DNA of 64,000 bases from Collinsella aerofaciens. GTDB lineage: Bacteria; Actinomycetota; Coriobacteriia; Coriobacteriales; Coriobacteriaceae. Below the pieces are notes generated by a model. The model was not told the origin of the DNA. It worked only from the letters and a program-made list of their open reading frames with translations, and made no database searches. This document shows, one piece after another, positions 36,770 to 45,129 of this stretch. Where the stretch lies: contig NZ_JADMSU010000001.1 of assembly GCF_015561195.1 (NCBI RefSeq), positions 62,001-126,000 on the forward strand. The letters are read 5' to 3'. Position numbers and translations under genes: made by a program. Numbering within the stretch: position 1 is the stretch's first letter; each line of letters opens with the position of its first letter.

Positions 36770-36861
36770 ACGGTGAACTCCTTAAGTCCTCTCTTGCCGG
36801 CCCCCGCATACGCGTTTCAGCCCATTCCCATTCATGCGACTGAACTTTTATGTGGATGCCA

Positions 36862-36876
36862 AACAAAAAGTTTGTT
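36862..36876. promoter_or_regulatory. Palindromic operator AACAAA-N3-TTTGTT, site 1
   Basis: A perfect 6-3-6 palindrome in the ygeX/regulator intergenic region, 93 bp before the ygeX ATG. The centre is 51 bp from an identical-arm site at 36913-36927. Confidence 0.65.
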
Positions 36877-36912
36877 AGCACTGTTCTATCACACTTTTTG
36901 ATTGGTAAACCT

Positions 36913-36927
36913 AACAAATTGTTTGTT
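36913..36927. promoter_or_regulatory. Palindromic operator AACAAA-N3-TTTGTT, site 2
   Basis: Same arms as site 1. A related shorter palindrome, AACAA-GTG-TTGTT, lies at 36993-37005 closer to the regulator start. Confidence 0.65.
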
Positions 36928-37046
36928 GCCGTAATCGGTACCTTTTCGCCGCCGAACGGTCACATAACGCAGCGACGCTTTCGTTATTTGCGAACAAGTG
37001 TTGTTTATGGCAAAGTGTGCCCAAACTAATTTTTAGGAAGGCACCC

Positions 37047-37700
37047 ATGACCCCCGCACAGATTGAGTTTTATAAGCGCCTTGCACACGGCCTGGCGCTC
37101 CAATTTGGCCCCAACTGCGAAGTCGTCGTCCACGATCTGGAGACCGAGGACGTGGACCACTCCATCGTGGTGATCGAAAACGGCCACGTCAGCGGGCGCA
37201 AACTGGGTGACGGCCCCAGCCATATTGTGTTTGAGTCCATGCACGAGGGCACCACCGACGTGCACGACCGCGAGCCGTACCTCACCAAAACCACCGACGG
37301 CAAGCTGCTCAAGTCCTCGACCATCTTTATCCGCAACGACGAGGGCAAGCCCGTCGGCATTTTGGGCATCAACTTTGACATTACGCTTATGAAGGCTTTT
37401 GAGCGTTCGCTCGACGCCTTTACCGGCACCGGCGGCACGGGCTATACCGAGCCCGAGCCCATTACCAAGAACATCGGTGACCTGCTCGAGGACCTGCTGC
37501 ACGAGTGCGAGCAGTTTGTGGGCAAGCCCGCGGCACTTATGACCAAAGATGAGCGCATTCGCGCCATTGGCTACCTCGACCGTCGCGGCGCCTTCCTCAT
37601 TTCCAAGTCGAGCGAACGCGCCTGCGAGTTCTTTGGCATCTCCAAATACAGCTTCTATAGCTACCTCAATGAGGCCAAGGCGGCGGCCGACGACAAGTAG
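37047..37700 (+). CDS. YheO-like PAS and helix-turn-helix transcriptional regulator
   Basis: A 217-residue regulator. The N-terminal YheO-type PAS sensor domain (about 1-115) has GPNCEVVVHDL and GILGINFDIT. The C-terminal winged or tri-helical DNA-binding domain (about 150-212) ends in FLISKSSERACEFFGISKYS. ATG 37047 follows TAGGAAGG. It is divergent from ygeX, so it probably controls ygeX-ygeY-ygeW in response to a small metabolite, likely through the AACAAA-N3-TTTGTT sites. Target and ligand are inferred. Confidence 0.88.
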   Translation: MTPAQIEFYKRLAHGLALQFGPNCEVVVHDLETEDVDHSIVVIENGHVSGRKLGDGPSHIVFESMHEGTTDVHDREPYLTKTTDGKLLKSSTIFIRNDEGKPVGILGINFDITLMKAFERSLDAFTGTGGTGYTEPEPITKNIGDLLEDLLHECEQFVGKPAALMTKDERIRAIGYLDRRGAFLISKSSERACEFFGISKYSFYSYLNEAKAAADDK

Positions 37701-37823
37701 GCACTCGCCCGGATTGCCCCTCCCCTTTTGGGCGCGAGTTCTGGAGAGCATGAATCCAAGACCGAGCCGCTTGGGAAGTTCCATATAATCGATGTCATTA
37801 GTATTTCGAAAGGGTGGAACAGA

Positions 37824-38789
37824 ATGGCGTTGAGCAAGGCATCATGCACCGGTCGCGGATTGATTCCGGCAATTGGTGGACATGTGCACCGCATGTTCGA
37901 TGAGGGTGAAGACGACCTGTTTTCGCTGAGCCTTGACGACGTGATGGATGATCGCCCGTGGACCGCCGACGAACTCATGGGTGGCGGGGCTCGCCCGTCA
38001 AGCCCCAATCCCGCACTTGCGCCTAAGCCCGCATCTGCGCCGACTCCTGCGCAGCCGCCTGTTTCGACGCCCGCGTCTACGCCCGCGCCCACTCCCCGCC
38101 CCGCAAGCGACCCGTCCGAGACGGCGGCATTTCTCGCTGCGGCGACGCGGAGCAAATCGGCCGACAGCACCGTTATGTACAGCGCCCAGCAGTTGCCTGT
38201 TCCTGCGGCACGCAAGTCTCCGGTCACAAGGCTCGATGAGCCCGTTGCCCATCAGGTTGCCTACGATTCCTGGGCTGCAGCCGATCTGGATGAGACCTCT
38301 ACCGGCATGCCGGCGCTCGACGTTCCAGTTAACCCGCTTTTTGCCGCCAACACGAGCGCCGCGGACTATGAGGGCGGTGCGGCATATTCCGATTATTCCG
38401 ATGGCTATGCTGGCACCGATCGCATCGAGACCGAGGATTATGGCACCGCATCGAGCGATTATCTCAACGATCCGTACGCTGCCACGCCTGCACCGGAATA
38501 TGACCCGGAGGCCGCGTCCGCGCCGGCGTATACCAAAAGCACGGGCGAAGAGCGCTTCGCCGATTATTACGCCGAGGAAAAGGCGCTGCGTTTCTCGGAA
38601 TTTCCGCAGGCAGTCAAGGTTGCCTTTATCGCCATTGTCATTGCCCTGCTCGGCGTCATTGCGTTTGAGGGATTCCGTCTGTTCTCCGGCCCTACCCAAG
38701 CGGAGTCGGAGACCCAGGAAAAAGAGGATGACAACCAGCACCTGGACATCAACACCCTCAAAGGCGACCCCAACGACGGAGACGAGTAG
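37824..38789 (+). CDS. Hypothetical single-pass membrane protein
   Basis: A 321-residue protein that I do not recognise. ATG 37824 follows AAAGGGTGG; a TATAAT at 37784-37789 may be its -10. An acidic N-terminus (around 26-50) is followed by a Pro/Ala/Ser/Thr-rich low-complexity stretch (about 55-95). Next is a Tyr/Asp/Ala-rich region (200-255), then one hydrophobic segment near residues 271-293, and a short acidic tail. There is no signal peptide, so the long N-terminal part is probably cytoplasmic, with the C-terminus outside. No catalytic motif is seen. Confidence 0.75.
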   Translation: MALSKASCTGRGLIPAIGGHVHRMFDEGEDDLFSLSLDDVMDDRPWTADELMGGGARPSSPNPALAPKPASAPTPAQPPVSTPASTPAPTPRPASDPSETAAFLAAATRSKSADSTVMYSAQQLPVPAARKSPVTRLDEPVAHQVAYDSWAAADLDETSTGMPALDVPVNPLFAANTSAADYEGGAAYSDYSDGYAGTDRIETEDYGTASSDYLNDPYAATPAPEYDPEAASAPAYTKSTGEERFADYYAEEKALRFSEFPQAVKVAFIAIVIALLGVIAFEGFRLFSGPTQAESETQEKEDDNQHLDINTLKGDPNDGDE

Positions 38790-38826
38790 CGAGGGTTAAG
38801 GGAGGGCCGGAAGAGCCGGCGGCATG

Positions 38827-40149
38827 TTACGGCTCCAAAAGCCCTGCCATAAAGATGGGCATATACAGCACGTCACCATCGCGGTGAAGATTACATTCCG
38901 CAAGTACCAGGGCGCGATCGATTCCGTAGCCCTTCGTTGCCAGTGCGTTATCGAGCGCCGCGTGGGACTTAAAACTCTTGCCCGATTTGACCTCGATGGC
39001 AAACACTTCCCCATCGAACGTCTCTTCCACAAAATCGAGCTCACCGACCTTTTTGGACGTAAAGTAGCGCAATCTAAATCCGTGGGCTTTGAACTCTTGG
39101 GCAACGAAGCCCTCGAATGCCGCCCCCATATTCATGCCAAAGGCGTCTTCCGCTTCCCCATCAAAAACGCCTTGGGCGACCCTTTTGGAATACGACGACA
39201 TAAGCATTCCGGTGTCCAAGTAAAACAGCTTAAACAGATTTCGTTGCTCCCCCAATAAAAGGGGTGCCACGGGCGCCGTTACGTTATACACAGGAAGCGC
39301 AACACCCGCCTCCGATAGCCAGAGAAAATGATCTGTCACCTGCGAAAAACGTTTGACACCGTTAATCGATGACAGTTTGAATCGCTTGTTTTTGGAGCCG
39401 GCCTCGCTGGGAATCAGATCATAGATATCGCGAATAACTAAGCGTAGCTCAGGCGGAGCGTACTTTGCGATGTCATCGCGATACAGGGCGTGAAGATCGC
39501 GGTGAGTGTTTCGAACCTCGTCGACATTGCGCGTCGCCAAGAAGGAATTGACCGCATCGGGCATGCCTCCCACCACCACATACTGATGGAACAGATCGAG
39601 CAAGCGGTCATACAGATAGCCGGGGAGCTCCCCCTCATTCTTTAGACAGCCCCTGAGCATGTCAAACACGCTGGCACCAACGCCATTTGCCCAGCAAAAC
39701 TCCTCAAAGTCGAGCGGGTACATCTGGACCTGCTCGACATACCCCACCGGCAGGGAATCGATGCCCTCGAGCTCAACGCCAAGGAGCGATCCGGTAAGGA
39801 TGTATCGAAAGTCGCCGCGCTGGACCAGGTATTTGATAAACGTCACCACGTTGGGGCATCGCTGCACCTCGTCGATAACCACAACGGTCTTGTTCGCAAC
39901 CATCGGCTGCGTCGCAGCGATAGACATGCGCATAAGCAGGTCATCCGCACTTTTTGCCGCTAAAAACGAATCGCGCACGGACGTGTCGGCGATAAGGTCG
40001 AACGTCACGACATTTTCGAACGATTCGTTTGCAAAGACGTTGACCAAATATGACTTTCCTACCTGTCGGGCGCCCTTGACCAAAAGAGCCTTGTTAGGCG
40101 ACGAGGTAAGCCAAGATTCAAACTGTGCTTTCGCTTTTCTCTGCAGCAT
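38827..40149 (-). CDS. AAA_14 / DUF4143 family ATPase
   Basis: A 440-residue ATP-binding protein. The Walker A GARQVGKSY is at 26-34 and the Walker B VVIDEVQRCP is near 95-104. The C-terminal DUF4143 domain is nuclease-like, with E-LDFVEETFDGEVFAIEVKS (D...E-x-K) near 380-400 resembling a PD-(D/E)XK site. ATG 40149 follows AAGGGG. The gene family is abundant in gut bacteria and mobile regions; its function is unsettled. Four 33-bp-spaced direct repeats lie in its upstream region. It marks the left edge of the accessory island. Confidence 0.85.
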   Translation of the reverse strand: MLQRKAKAQFESWLTSSPNKALLVKGARQVGKSYLVNVFANESFENVVTFDLIADTSVRDSFLAAKSADDLLMRMSIAATQPMVANKTVVVIDEVQRCPNVVTFIKYLVQRGDFRYILTGSLLGVELEGIDSLPVGYVEQVQMYPLDFEEFCWANGVGASVFDMLRGCLKNEGELPGYLYDRLLDLFHQYVVVGGMPDAVNSFLATRNVDEVRNTHRDLHALYRDDIAKYAPPELRLVIRDIYDLIPSEAGSKNKRFKLSSINGVKRFSQVTDHFLWLSEAGVALPVYNVTAPVAPLLLGEQRNLFKLFYLDTGMLMSSYSKRVAQGVFDGEAEDAFGMNMGAAFEGFVAQEFKAHGFRLRYFTSKKVGELDFVEETFDGEVFAIEVKSGKSFKSHAALDNALATKGYGIDRALVLAECNLHRDGDVLYMPIFMAGLLEP

Positions 40150-40187
40150 AAGCGTACCCCTTATTACGTGCTGTTTTAGCACTAGGA

Positions 40188-40298
40188 TACACTTTTCCGT
40201 AGTTAGATTACGGTCGATTTGACACTTCTCCGAGGTTTTAAAGTGTAAATTACGACACTTTTTCGTTCTTTTACACGGGAGATTTCGACACTTTTTCG
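40188..40298 (+). repeat. Four iteron-like direct repeats at exact 33-bp period
   Basis: Copies of GACACTTTTTCG or close variants start at 40188 (TACACTTTTCCG), 40221 (GACACTTCTCCG), 40254 and 40287 (both GACACTTTTTCG). Spacing is exactly 33 bp each time, while the sequences between are unrelated. The first copy lies 39 bp before the ATPase ATG. The remaining part of the 40150-40516 gap holds only an imperfect inverted repeat around 40324-40366. Confidence 0.85.
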
Positions 40299-40516
40299 GA
40301 CTTTAGCCTAGCAGTAGCCGGCGAAATCAAGCGCCGTTCGCGCGTCATTTCGCAAGCGCGCTTGATTTGTGTCCGCGCTCGCTGATAGACTCCATCGTGC
40401 CCGCAAGGAGCGGGCGCGTTTTATCCAGAGTCGGGGTAGAGAGTTGGCTCCACGATCCCGACGCCAACCGGCCAAGAGGCACGGTGGCCCTGCCAACATC
40501 GATGAAAGGAGTCCGT

Positions 40517-40939
40517 ATGGACAATTTTTCCGTGCGCAGCGAGCGCAACTTCCACAACCTGGTCGTCAAACCGAATCACATGCATCTTCTGGACGAGCCG
40601 AGCGGCCATGCCTCGGCAATGGTCAAGAGCAGCCTCTCCCACCAGATGCGCTTTACCGTGCAGAAGCTCGAGGAAGAGCTCTGCGCCACTGGCGACCCGC
40701 ACGTGCTGCAGATTCAGCTTCTCGGAGATGACTCGCGTGAGCCGTCCAGCTGGAAGCTGTTTGCCGACGGCTCGTGCGTCGCAAGCGGCTCGGGTGACTT
40801 TGCCCGCGAGTGCTTCTGCGAGGGAACCGAGGTGTTCCTGGATCTGTGCCGCGACGCCGTACGCGCGACCAAGCTGCGTCAGTGGAGCCAGAGGGAGTAT
40901 GAGCTGCTGAATGTGGCGCGTGGGATTGCGGAGGTGTAG
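40517..40939 (+). CDS. Hypothetical protein
   Basis: A 140-residue soluble protein, not recognised. ATG 40517 has AAAGGAG at ideal spacing, and codon use is ordinary for the genome, so it is very likely real. It is mixed alpha/beta in appearance, with four cysteines including ECFCEG (about 105-110), no membrane segment and no signal peptide. It stands alone between the DUF4143 ATPase (divergent) and the defence operon (convergent). Confidence 0.7.
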   Translation: MDNFSVRSERNFHNLVVKPNHMHLLDEPSGHASAMVKSSLSHQMRFTVQKLEEELCATGDPHVLQIQLLGDDSREPSSWKLFADGSCVASGSGDFARECFCEGTEVFLDLCRDAVRATKLRQWSQREYELLNVARGIAEV

Positions 40940-41045
40940 ACGGGCGGAGGCCGCTCTGCGCACGTCTTAATGCTGTTGCCGTCGCAACGCCGTAAACGAT
41001 GGTTGCCATCACGTACAGTTTCTCAGGCCACACGATGTCAAAAGA

Positions 41046-41085
41046 CTGACACTTGTGTATGCCTTTTGACATACACAAGTGTCAG
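41046..41085. repeat. 16-bp perfect inverted repeat with overlapping alternative stem
   Basis: CTGACACTTGTGTATG (41046-41061) pairs with 41070-41085. A competing 9-bp stem, TGTCAAAAG (41036-41044) with CTTTTGACA (41063-41071), would exclude it. It sits between convergent transcripts and may be a bidirectional terminator. Confidence 0.75.
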
Positions 41086-41218
41086 CGCGGTTCATTTGTT
41101 TGGCGGAGTGTCTTACCAACTGCCCGCAGGATAGTCAGCCGCAATCCGCATCAACCCATCATGCCAGATGATGATAATTGTGATTCTCTATGCCCCCGGA
41201 CAATAAGCGTCAGTTAGC

Positions 41219-41692
41219 TTATTTCGATTTCAGCTCTGCCTTCAAATTCCTAACAGCCGTTTCGACATAGTCGGGCACGTTAATGGTGTCCGCGGGCAAC
41301 GTCCATGAGCATTTCTCTGAAAACTCTTTGTCCCTCACGAATTCATAGTCGGTAACATCCCCCGCCTCCGTGTACTCAACAATAACCAAGCGCAAAATAT
41401 CGGAATCAGACAAGGCTTTTTGCCAGAAGGCTGACGAAACTTCGAACCGGCATTCATATTCGCATTCTGCGACCAAATCCGATTCATCGTATTGAAAATC
41501 AGCCATCTTTTGCACCTGAGCACAAATATGATCGTCACCGCATCCCAAAAACGCACTCGCCAGTATCCATGCGTCATCTTTTTCGCCACACCTATGTGTA
41601 TCGACACGAACATGCACCACTATCGACTCGGGACCGTCGCCAACGTTTTCGCAAGTCCCAGAGGAAAGAATCTTCGTCTTATTAATTGTCAT
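41219..41692 (-). CDS. Hypothetical protein, last gene of the defence operon
   Basis: A 157-residue protein, not recognised. ATG 41692 lies 5 bp after the DUF499 ATPase stop, and its GGGGAG ribosome-binding site lies at the end of that gene, so it is co-translated. It is acidic and beta-rich, with several cysteines (CGEKDD, CGDDH, CEYEC) and no membrane segment. Its tight linkage implies a role in the same system, perhaps as a small accessory or specificity subunit; this is inference. Confidence 0.75.
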   Translation of the reverse strand: MTINKTKILSSGTCENVGDGPESIVVHVRVDTHRCGEKDDAWILASAFLGCGDDHICAQVQKMADFQYDESDLVAECEYECRFEVSSAFWQKALSDSDILRLVIVEYTEAGDVTDYEFVRDKEFSEKCSWTLPADTINVPDYVETAVRNLKAELKSK

Positions 41693-41697
41693 CGCCG

Positions 41698-44600
41698 TTA
41701 CTCCCCAAATCTATAGTCGTTGATGTCCAACGTGGAGCAGTTCTCGCTTATTGCTCGGACTGTTTGCACGGGAATTCCGTCTTCGACATAAGCGGAGACA
41801 CTAAACGAAAGCTGTACGTCGGCACCGCCCAGCATGCTTAGTTGGCTCACCACTTCGTCCATGATGATCTGGATGTTGCGATTGACACGAGTGTTGTCGA
41901 GCTTTGCCGTCATATGGAAGGATGTCTTTTGCCTCGTGGGCTGCACCACCACTGGCGTCGTGTCGACAACCGTGGTCCTGCCAATTCCGTCCGTCACCGT
42001 CTCGCTCGTCGTAGGACCAAACGCAATTCCATGCCCGCCGCCATCGGAGCTCTGCGCAGCCTCCGCTGCCGCGGCACGAGCAGCGGCCTCCTCCTCTTCG
42101 ATCTGCTTTGTTGCCACAGTCGGCTTTACCAGCAGGTCGCTCTCGTTAATAAATGTCTTCTGTTCACCAAACGTCAGCTCCATATAGCGATCGTCCGAGA
42201 AGCCAGCAGCAAGGCCAAAGTATTCCTTTGAGCCCAAGCCCCTTTGAATCGCGTCCTCGAGCACGCCATAGCACGACAGCCTGGGGAGATAGCAATAAGA
42301 GCACAGGAACTCCCACAGACGCTTAATCTGGATGTGGTCTGCGTCCTTCCAGAGCACTCGATCGAGCTCTATCTTAAGCAGAGCCGGTGCCCAGGTCTTG
42401 ATGGCCGCCTCATCGGAAACAAGCTTGCGCGCCATCTTGGCAACGATATTTTCGCCGCCGCCCTCAACGTGTTCTGCTTCCCAAACGATATCCATCGAGC
42501 CGCTGAAAAGGTCAACACGCGGATAAATAAGCCAGCTATAGGCCTCCTGGATCTTTAGCTCGAGCGATTCGTCGGCACGTCTCACACTCTGGTCAGTCTC
42601 GCGCGTCTGTGCCACGTCAAGGTTCAGTGACTCGCGATCTTTCTTGATGGAATCCCAAGCAAGGTATTGTTTCGCCGCACTTAGGAGTTGTGCATAGTAA
42701 GATGCGTCCGCAGCGGCGAACACAACCATATTCTTGTATGTACGAGGGGACGTACCACGATTTGAGAGCATCTCCGAAGCCAGGGAGAGCGCCGCGGACT
42801 CAACTGCCTTTGAACGGTGATTTGCAGAAGGCGTCAGCACCACCAGACGCAGCGTCTGGTCATCCGGTACGTCAAGTGAGCTTGCAGGGCATACATGAAT
42901 GCCCGAGAAAGGATCGATCTTGCGCAGCTTCTTTAGGCGGCTCTCGACTTCGTAGAGCGCGTCTGAGTCCTTGACCTGCTGGGCGCGGTCATCGGCAACT
43001 TTGCGCAACGTGGGACGAGTGTCATACCAAAAACGATTCCCGTTGACATCGCTATAGAGGAAAGACGAGGATGTCTGCAGCGTGCCCAGGGCATCGTTGA
43101 ATACGGAGATGTTCTCGCCAGGCTGAACAGTGCCCAAGCGAATGTGCGCGCGCTCGATACCGCGGACGGATTGACCGCCCACGTCGGGAGCACTGCCAAG
43201 CATGATGGTACGTGCGACGCGACGCGAAGCCAATAGATTGCCGTAACGAGTATTGTTGCCGTCATTGCGATACGGAACGGACTGCTTGCCGTCAATCTCG
43301 GAATCAACAACTGCATTCCAGTTGTCATCAAGATAGCGCGTGAGCTCATCGCGCACGCCAGGCACATCGAGGGGGAACGACCCCGGCATAATCATGGGCG
43401 AAGGATCCTGATTCATCCACAGCTCGTGGATAACCGACGCCATTAAGCGCAACACGCCACGGGTACGCTGAAACTTTTCGAGCGTTGCCCAGTCCTCGTA
43501 GAGACGGTCGAACACTTCAGGGTGAATCGGGTAGCAGGAAACCATGCGGTCGCGGTATTCAAGCTCGCGCGACTCCACCGGGAAGTCCGTAGTATTTTCG
43601 TTGTACATCTTGCTAAATGTCGCGCACACTTCATCGCGAGCGGCATCATCCTTGCAATCAAGGAAAAGCCTGCGGCGCACAACCTCGAACCCTTCGTTTG
43701 CCGCCACGGGCTTCCAGATAGCCTCCATACGCCCAAAGGTATGCTCAATCTGCTCCAAAGCTCGCTGGCCCGCCTCGCCACCTATCTCGTTGTCAGATTC
43801 GGGAATAGAGGCCACGACCAGACTGCGCTTCGAAGCGCGTGCTGCTTCAGTGAGCTCCTGAATAAAGGTGATGAAGTTGTCGAAGCTGCCGGCGTTAAGT
43901 CCATCGACGCCATAAATCTTCTTGGCATAGGCAACGAGCTCGTCCATAAGGACAAGGCAGCAGCCGCAATCGTCGAATAATTCAGTCAGAGCAGCGGATC
44001 CCGGCGAGACGCCCTTCTTATCAGCATCTTTCACATAGTCATAGAGCTCGGGCCTGCCAGCGGATTCTGCAAGCTGGTATGCCATATGGCCCCAAAGCGT
44101 GTTGACCATGATGCCGGGCATGGTAGCCGGGCGCATGGCTTTTGCCGGATTGATAGAGGTGCCCACGAGCACAGCAACATGCACCTCAGGGACTTCGGCA
44201 ACGCCCGCCTCCTCGAGCACGGAAGCGATATTAGCGATTTGCCCCAAACGCGAACGGCTGCGCATCATATGGTAAAGCGCGAGCATGCTGTGCGTTTTGC
44301 CGCCACCGAAGGCCGTCTTGAGCTGGATGACGGGCTCGCCGTCGAGGCCGCTCACGCGGCGCAGCGACTGCACGAGCAGGCCCTTCATGCCTTCAGTCAC
44401 ATACGTACGATTAAAGAACTCGACTGGGTCGCGGTACTCCAGCTCGCCCTTGCCGCGCGCCACCTGGGCAAGATCAGCCGCAAACTCAGCGTTTTTATAG
44501 CGCCCCTCAGCCACATCCATATGGGGCTCCATGACGTCGCGCCAGCTAGGCAGGCCACGCACAGCCTTGGTTTGCTCGAGTGATTTCCTACGAGACGCCG

Positions 44601-45111
44601 GGGCATTCACGCCAGCATCAACATTTGTTGTCACTGCCGTCGAGCCTTCGGCGCTGCCATAACGAACCTCGCGGAGCATCGCGTTGATCTGCGCTGCGGC
44701 ATCTTGATCGATTTGCTCGGCCAAGCGGCTCATGGTATCGAGCGCACGCCATGCATCGCTGTCGGAGATGCCACCCATACCGCGATGCGCGACCTTGTTA
44801 CGAACGCCCTTGAGCTCCATGACGTAGTTTTTGCAATCCTGAGGCAACCTAAGACGAAACACATCGCGCCAGTTGATGTCAATGAGCAGCAAGCACAAGG
44901 CAATATCGAGCGAGTCGGCAAGAGTGGCATAGTCACCCGATTCAGGCAGGTTGCGCTTTTGGTCGTCATAGAGCTTGTTGAGCACGCCGACTTGCCAAAA
45001 ATTATTGCCATATGCCTGGATAAGCTCGCGCATCACATAAGGGTCGAGAGCCTTGAGCAAAAGGTCAAAACCCTTGTTGAGAAGCTCGCTGTTGTTGCTG
45101 TTGTTCTCCAT
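41698..45111 (-). CDS. DUF499 ATPase with N-terminal Swt1-like HEPN domain
   Basis: A 1137-residue protein. Residues ~10-135 resemble a Swt1-type HEPN domain, with an intact R-x4-H motif (R104-NKVA-H109) of the kind that forms RNase sites. The DUF499 AAA-type ATPase follows: Walker A FGGGKTHS at 268-275 and a Walker B-like LVLMDELVAY. The C-terminal ~100 residues carry an Ala/Glu-rich linker and a final small domain. ATG 45111 follows AAGGAGA. The gene is 18 bp downstream of the methylase. DUF499 ATPases co-occur with DUF1156 methylases and helicases in defence islands. The role is inferred from this pattern. Confidence 0.85.
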   Translation of the reverse strand: MENNSNNSELLNKGFDLLLKALDPYVMRELIQAYGNNFWQVGVLNKLYDDQKRNLPESGDYATLADSLDIALCLLLIDINWRDVFRLRLPQDCKNYVMELKGVRNKVAHRGMGGISDSDAWRALDTMSRLAEQIDQDAAAQINAMLREVRYGSAEGSTAVTTNVDAGVNAPASRRKSLEQTKAVRGLPSWRDVMEPHMDVAEGRYKNAEFAADLAQVARGKGELEYRDPVEFFNRTYVTEGMKGLLVQSLRRVSGLDGEPVIQLKTAFGGGKTHSMLALYHMMRSRSRLGQIANIASVLEEAGVAEVPEVHVAVLVGTSINPAKAMRPATMPGIMVNTLWGHMAYQLAESAGRPELYDYVKDADKKGVSPGSAALTELFDDCGCCLVLMDELVAYAKKIYGVDGLNAGSFDNFITFIQELTEAARASKRSLVVASIPESDNEIGGEAGQRALEQIEHTFGRMEAIWKPVAANEGFEVVRRRLFLDCKDDAARDEVCATFSKMYNENTTDFPVESRELEYRDRMVSCYPIHPEVFDRLYEDWATLEKFQRTRGVLRLMASVIHELWMNQDPSPMIMPGSFPLDVPGVRDELTRYLDDNWNAVVDSEIDGKQSVPYRNDGNNTRYGNLLASRRVARTIMLGSAPDVGGQSVRGIERAHIRLGTVQPGENISVFNDALGTLQTSSSFLYSDVNGNRFWYDTRPTLRKVADDRAQQVKDSDALYEVESRLKKLRKIDPFSGIHVCPASSLDVPDDQTLRLVVLTPSANHRSKAVESAALSLASEMLSNRGTSPRTYKNMVVFAAADASYYAQLLSAAKQYLAWDSIKKDRESLNLDVAQTRETDQSVRRADESLELKIQEAYSWLIYPRVDLFSGSMDIVWEAEHVEGGGENIVAKMARKLVSDEAAIKTWAPALLKIELDRVLWKDADHIQIKRLWEFLCSYCYLPRLSCYGVLEDAIQRGLGSKEYFGLAAGFSDDRYMELTFGEQKTFINESDLLVKPTVATKQIEEEEAAARAAAAEAAQSSDGGGHGIAFGPTTSETVTDGIGRTTVVDTTPVVVQPTRQKTSFHMTAKLDNTRVNRNIQIIMDEVVSQLSMLGGADVQLSFSVSAYVEDGIPVQTVRAISENCSTLDINDYRFGE

Positions 45112-45129
45112 GGTTTATCTCCTTGAGAC

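Noticed and set aside
40188-40298. Degenerate CRISPR or plasmid origin
   Set aside because: Repeats are only 12 bp and no replication protein or cas gene is present; promoter-proximal binding sites are the simpler reading.
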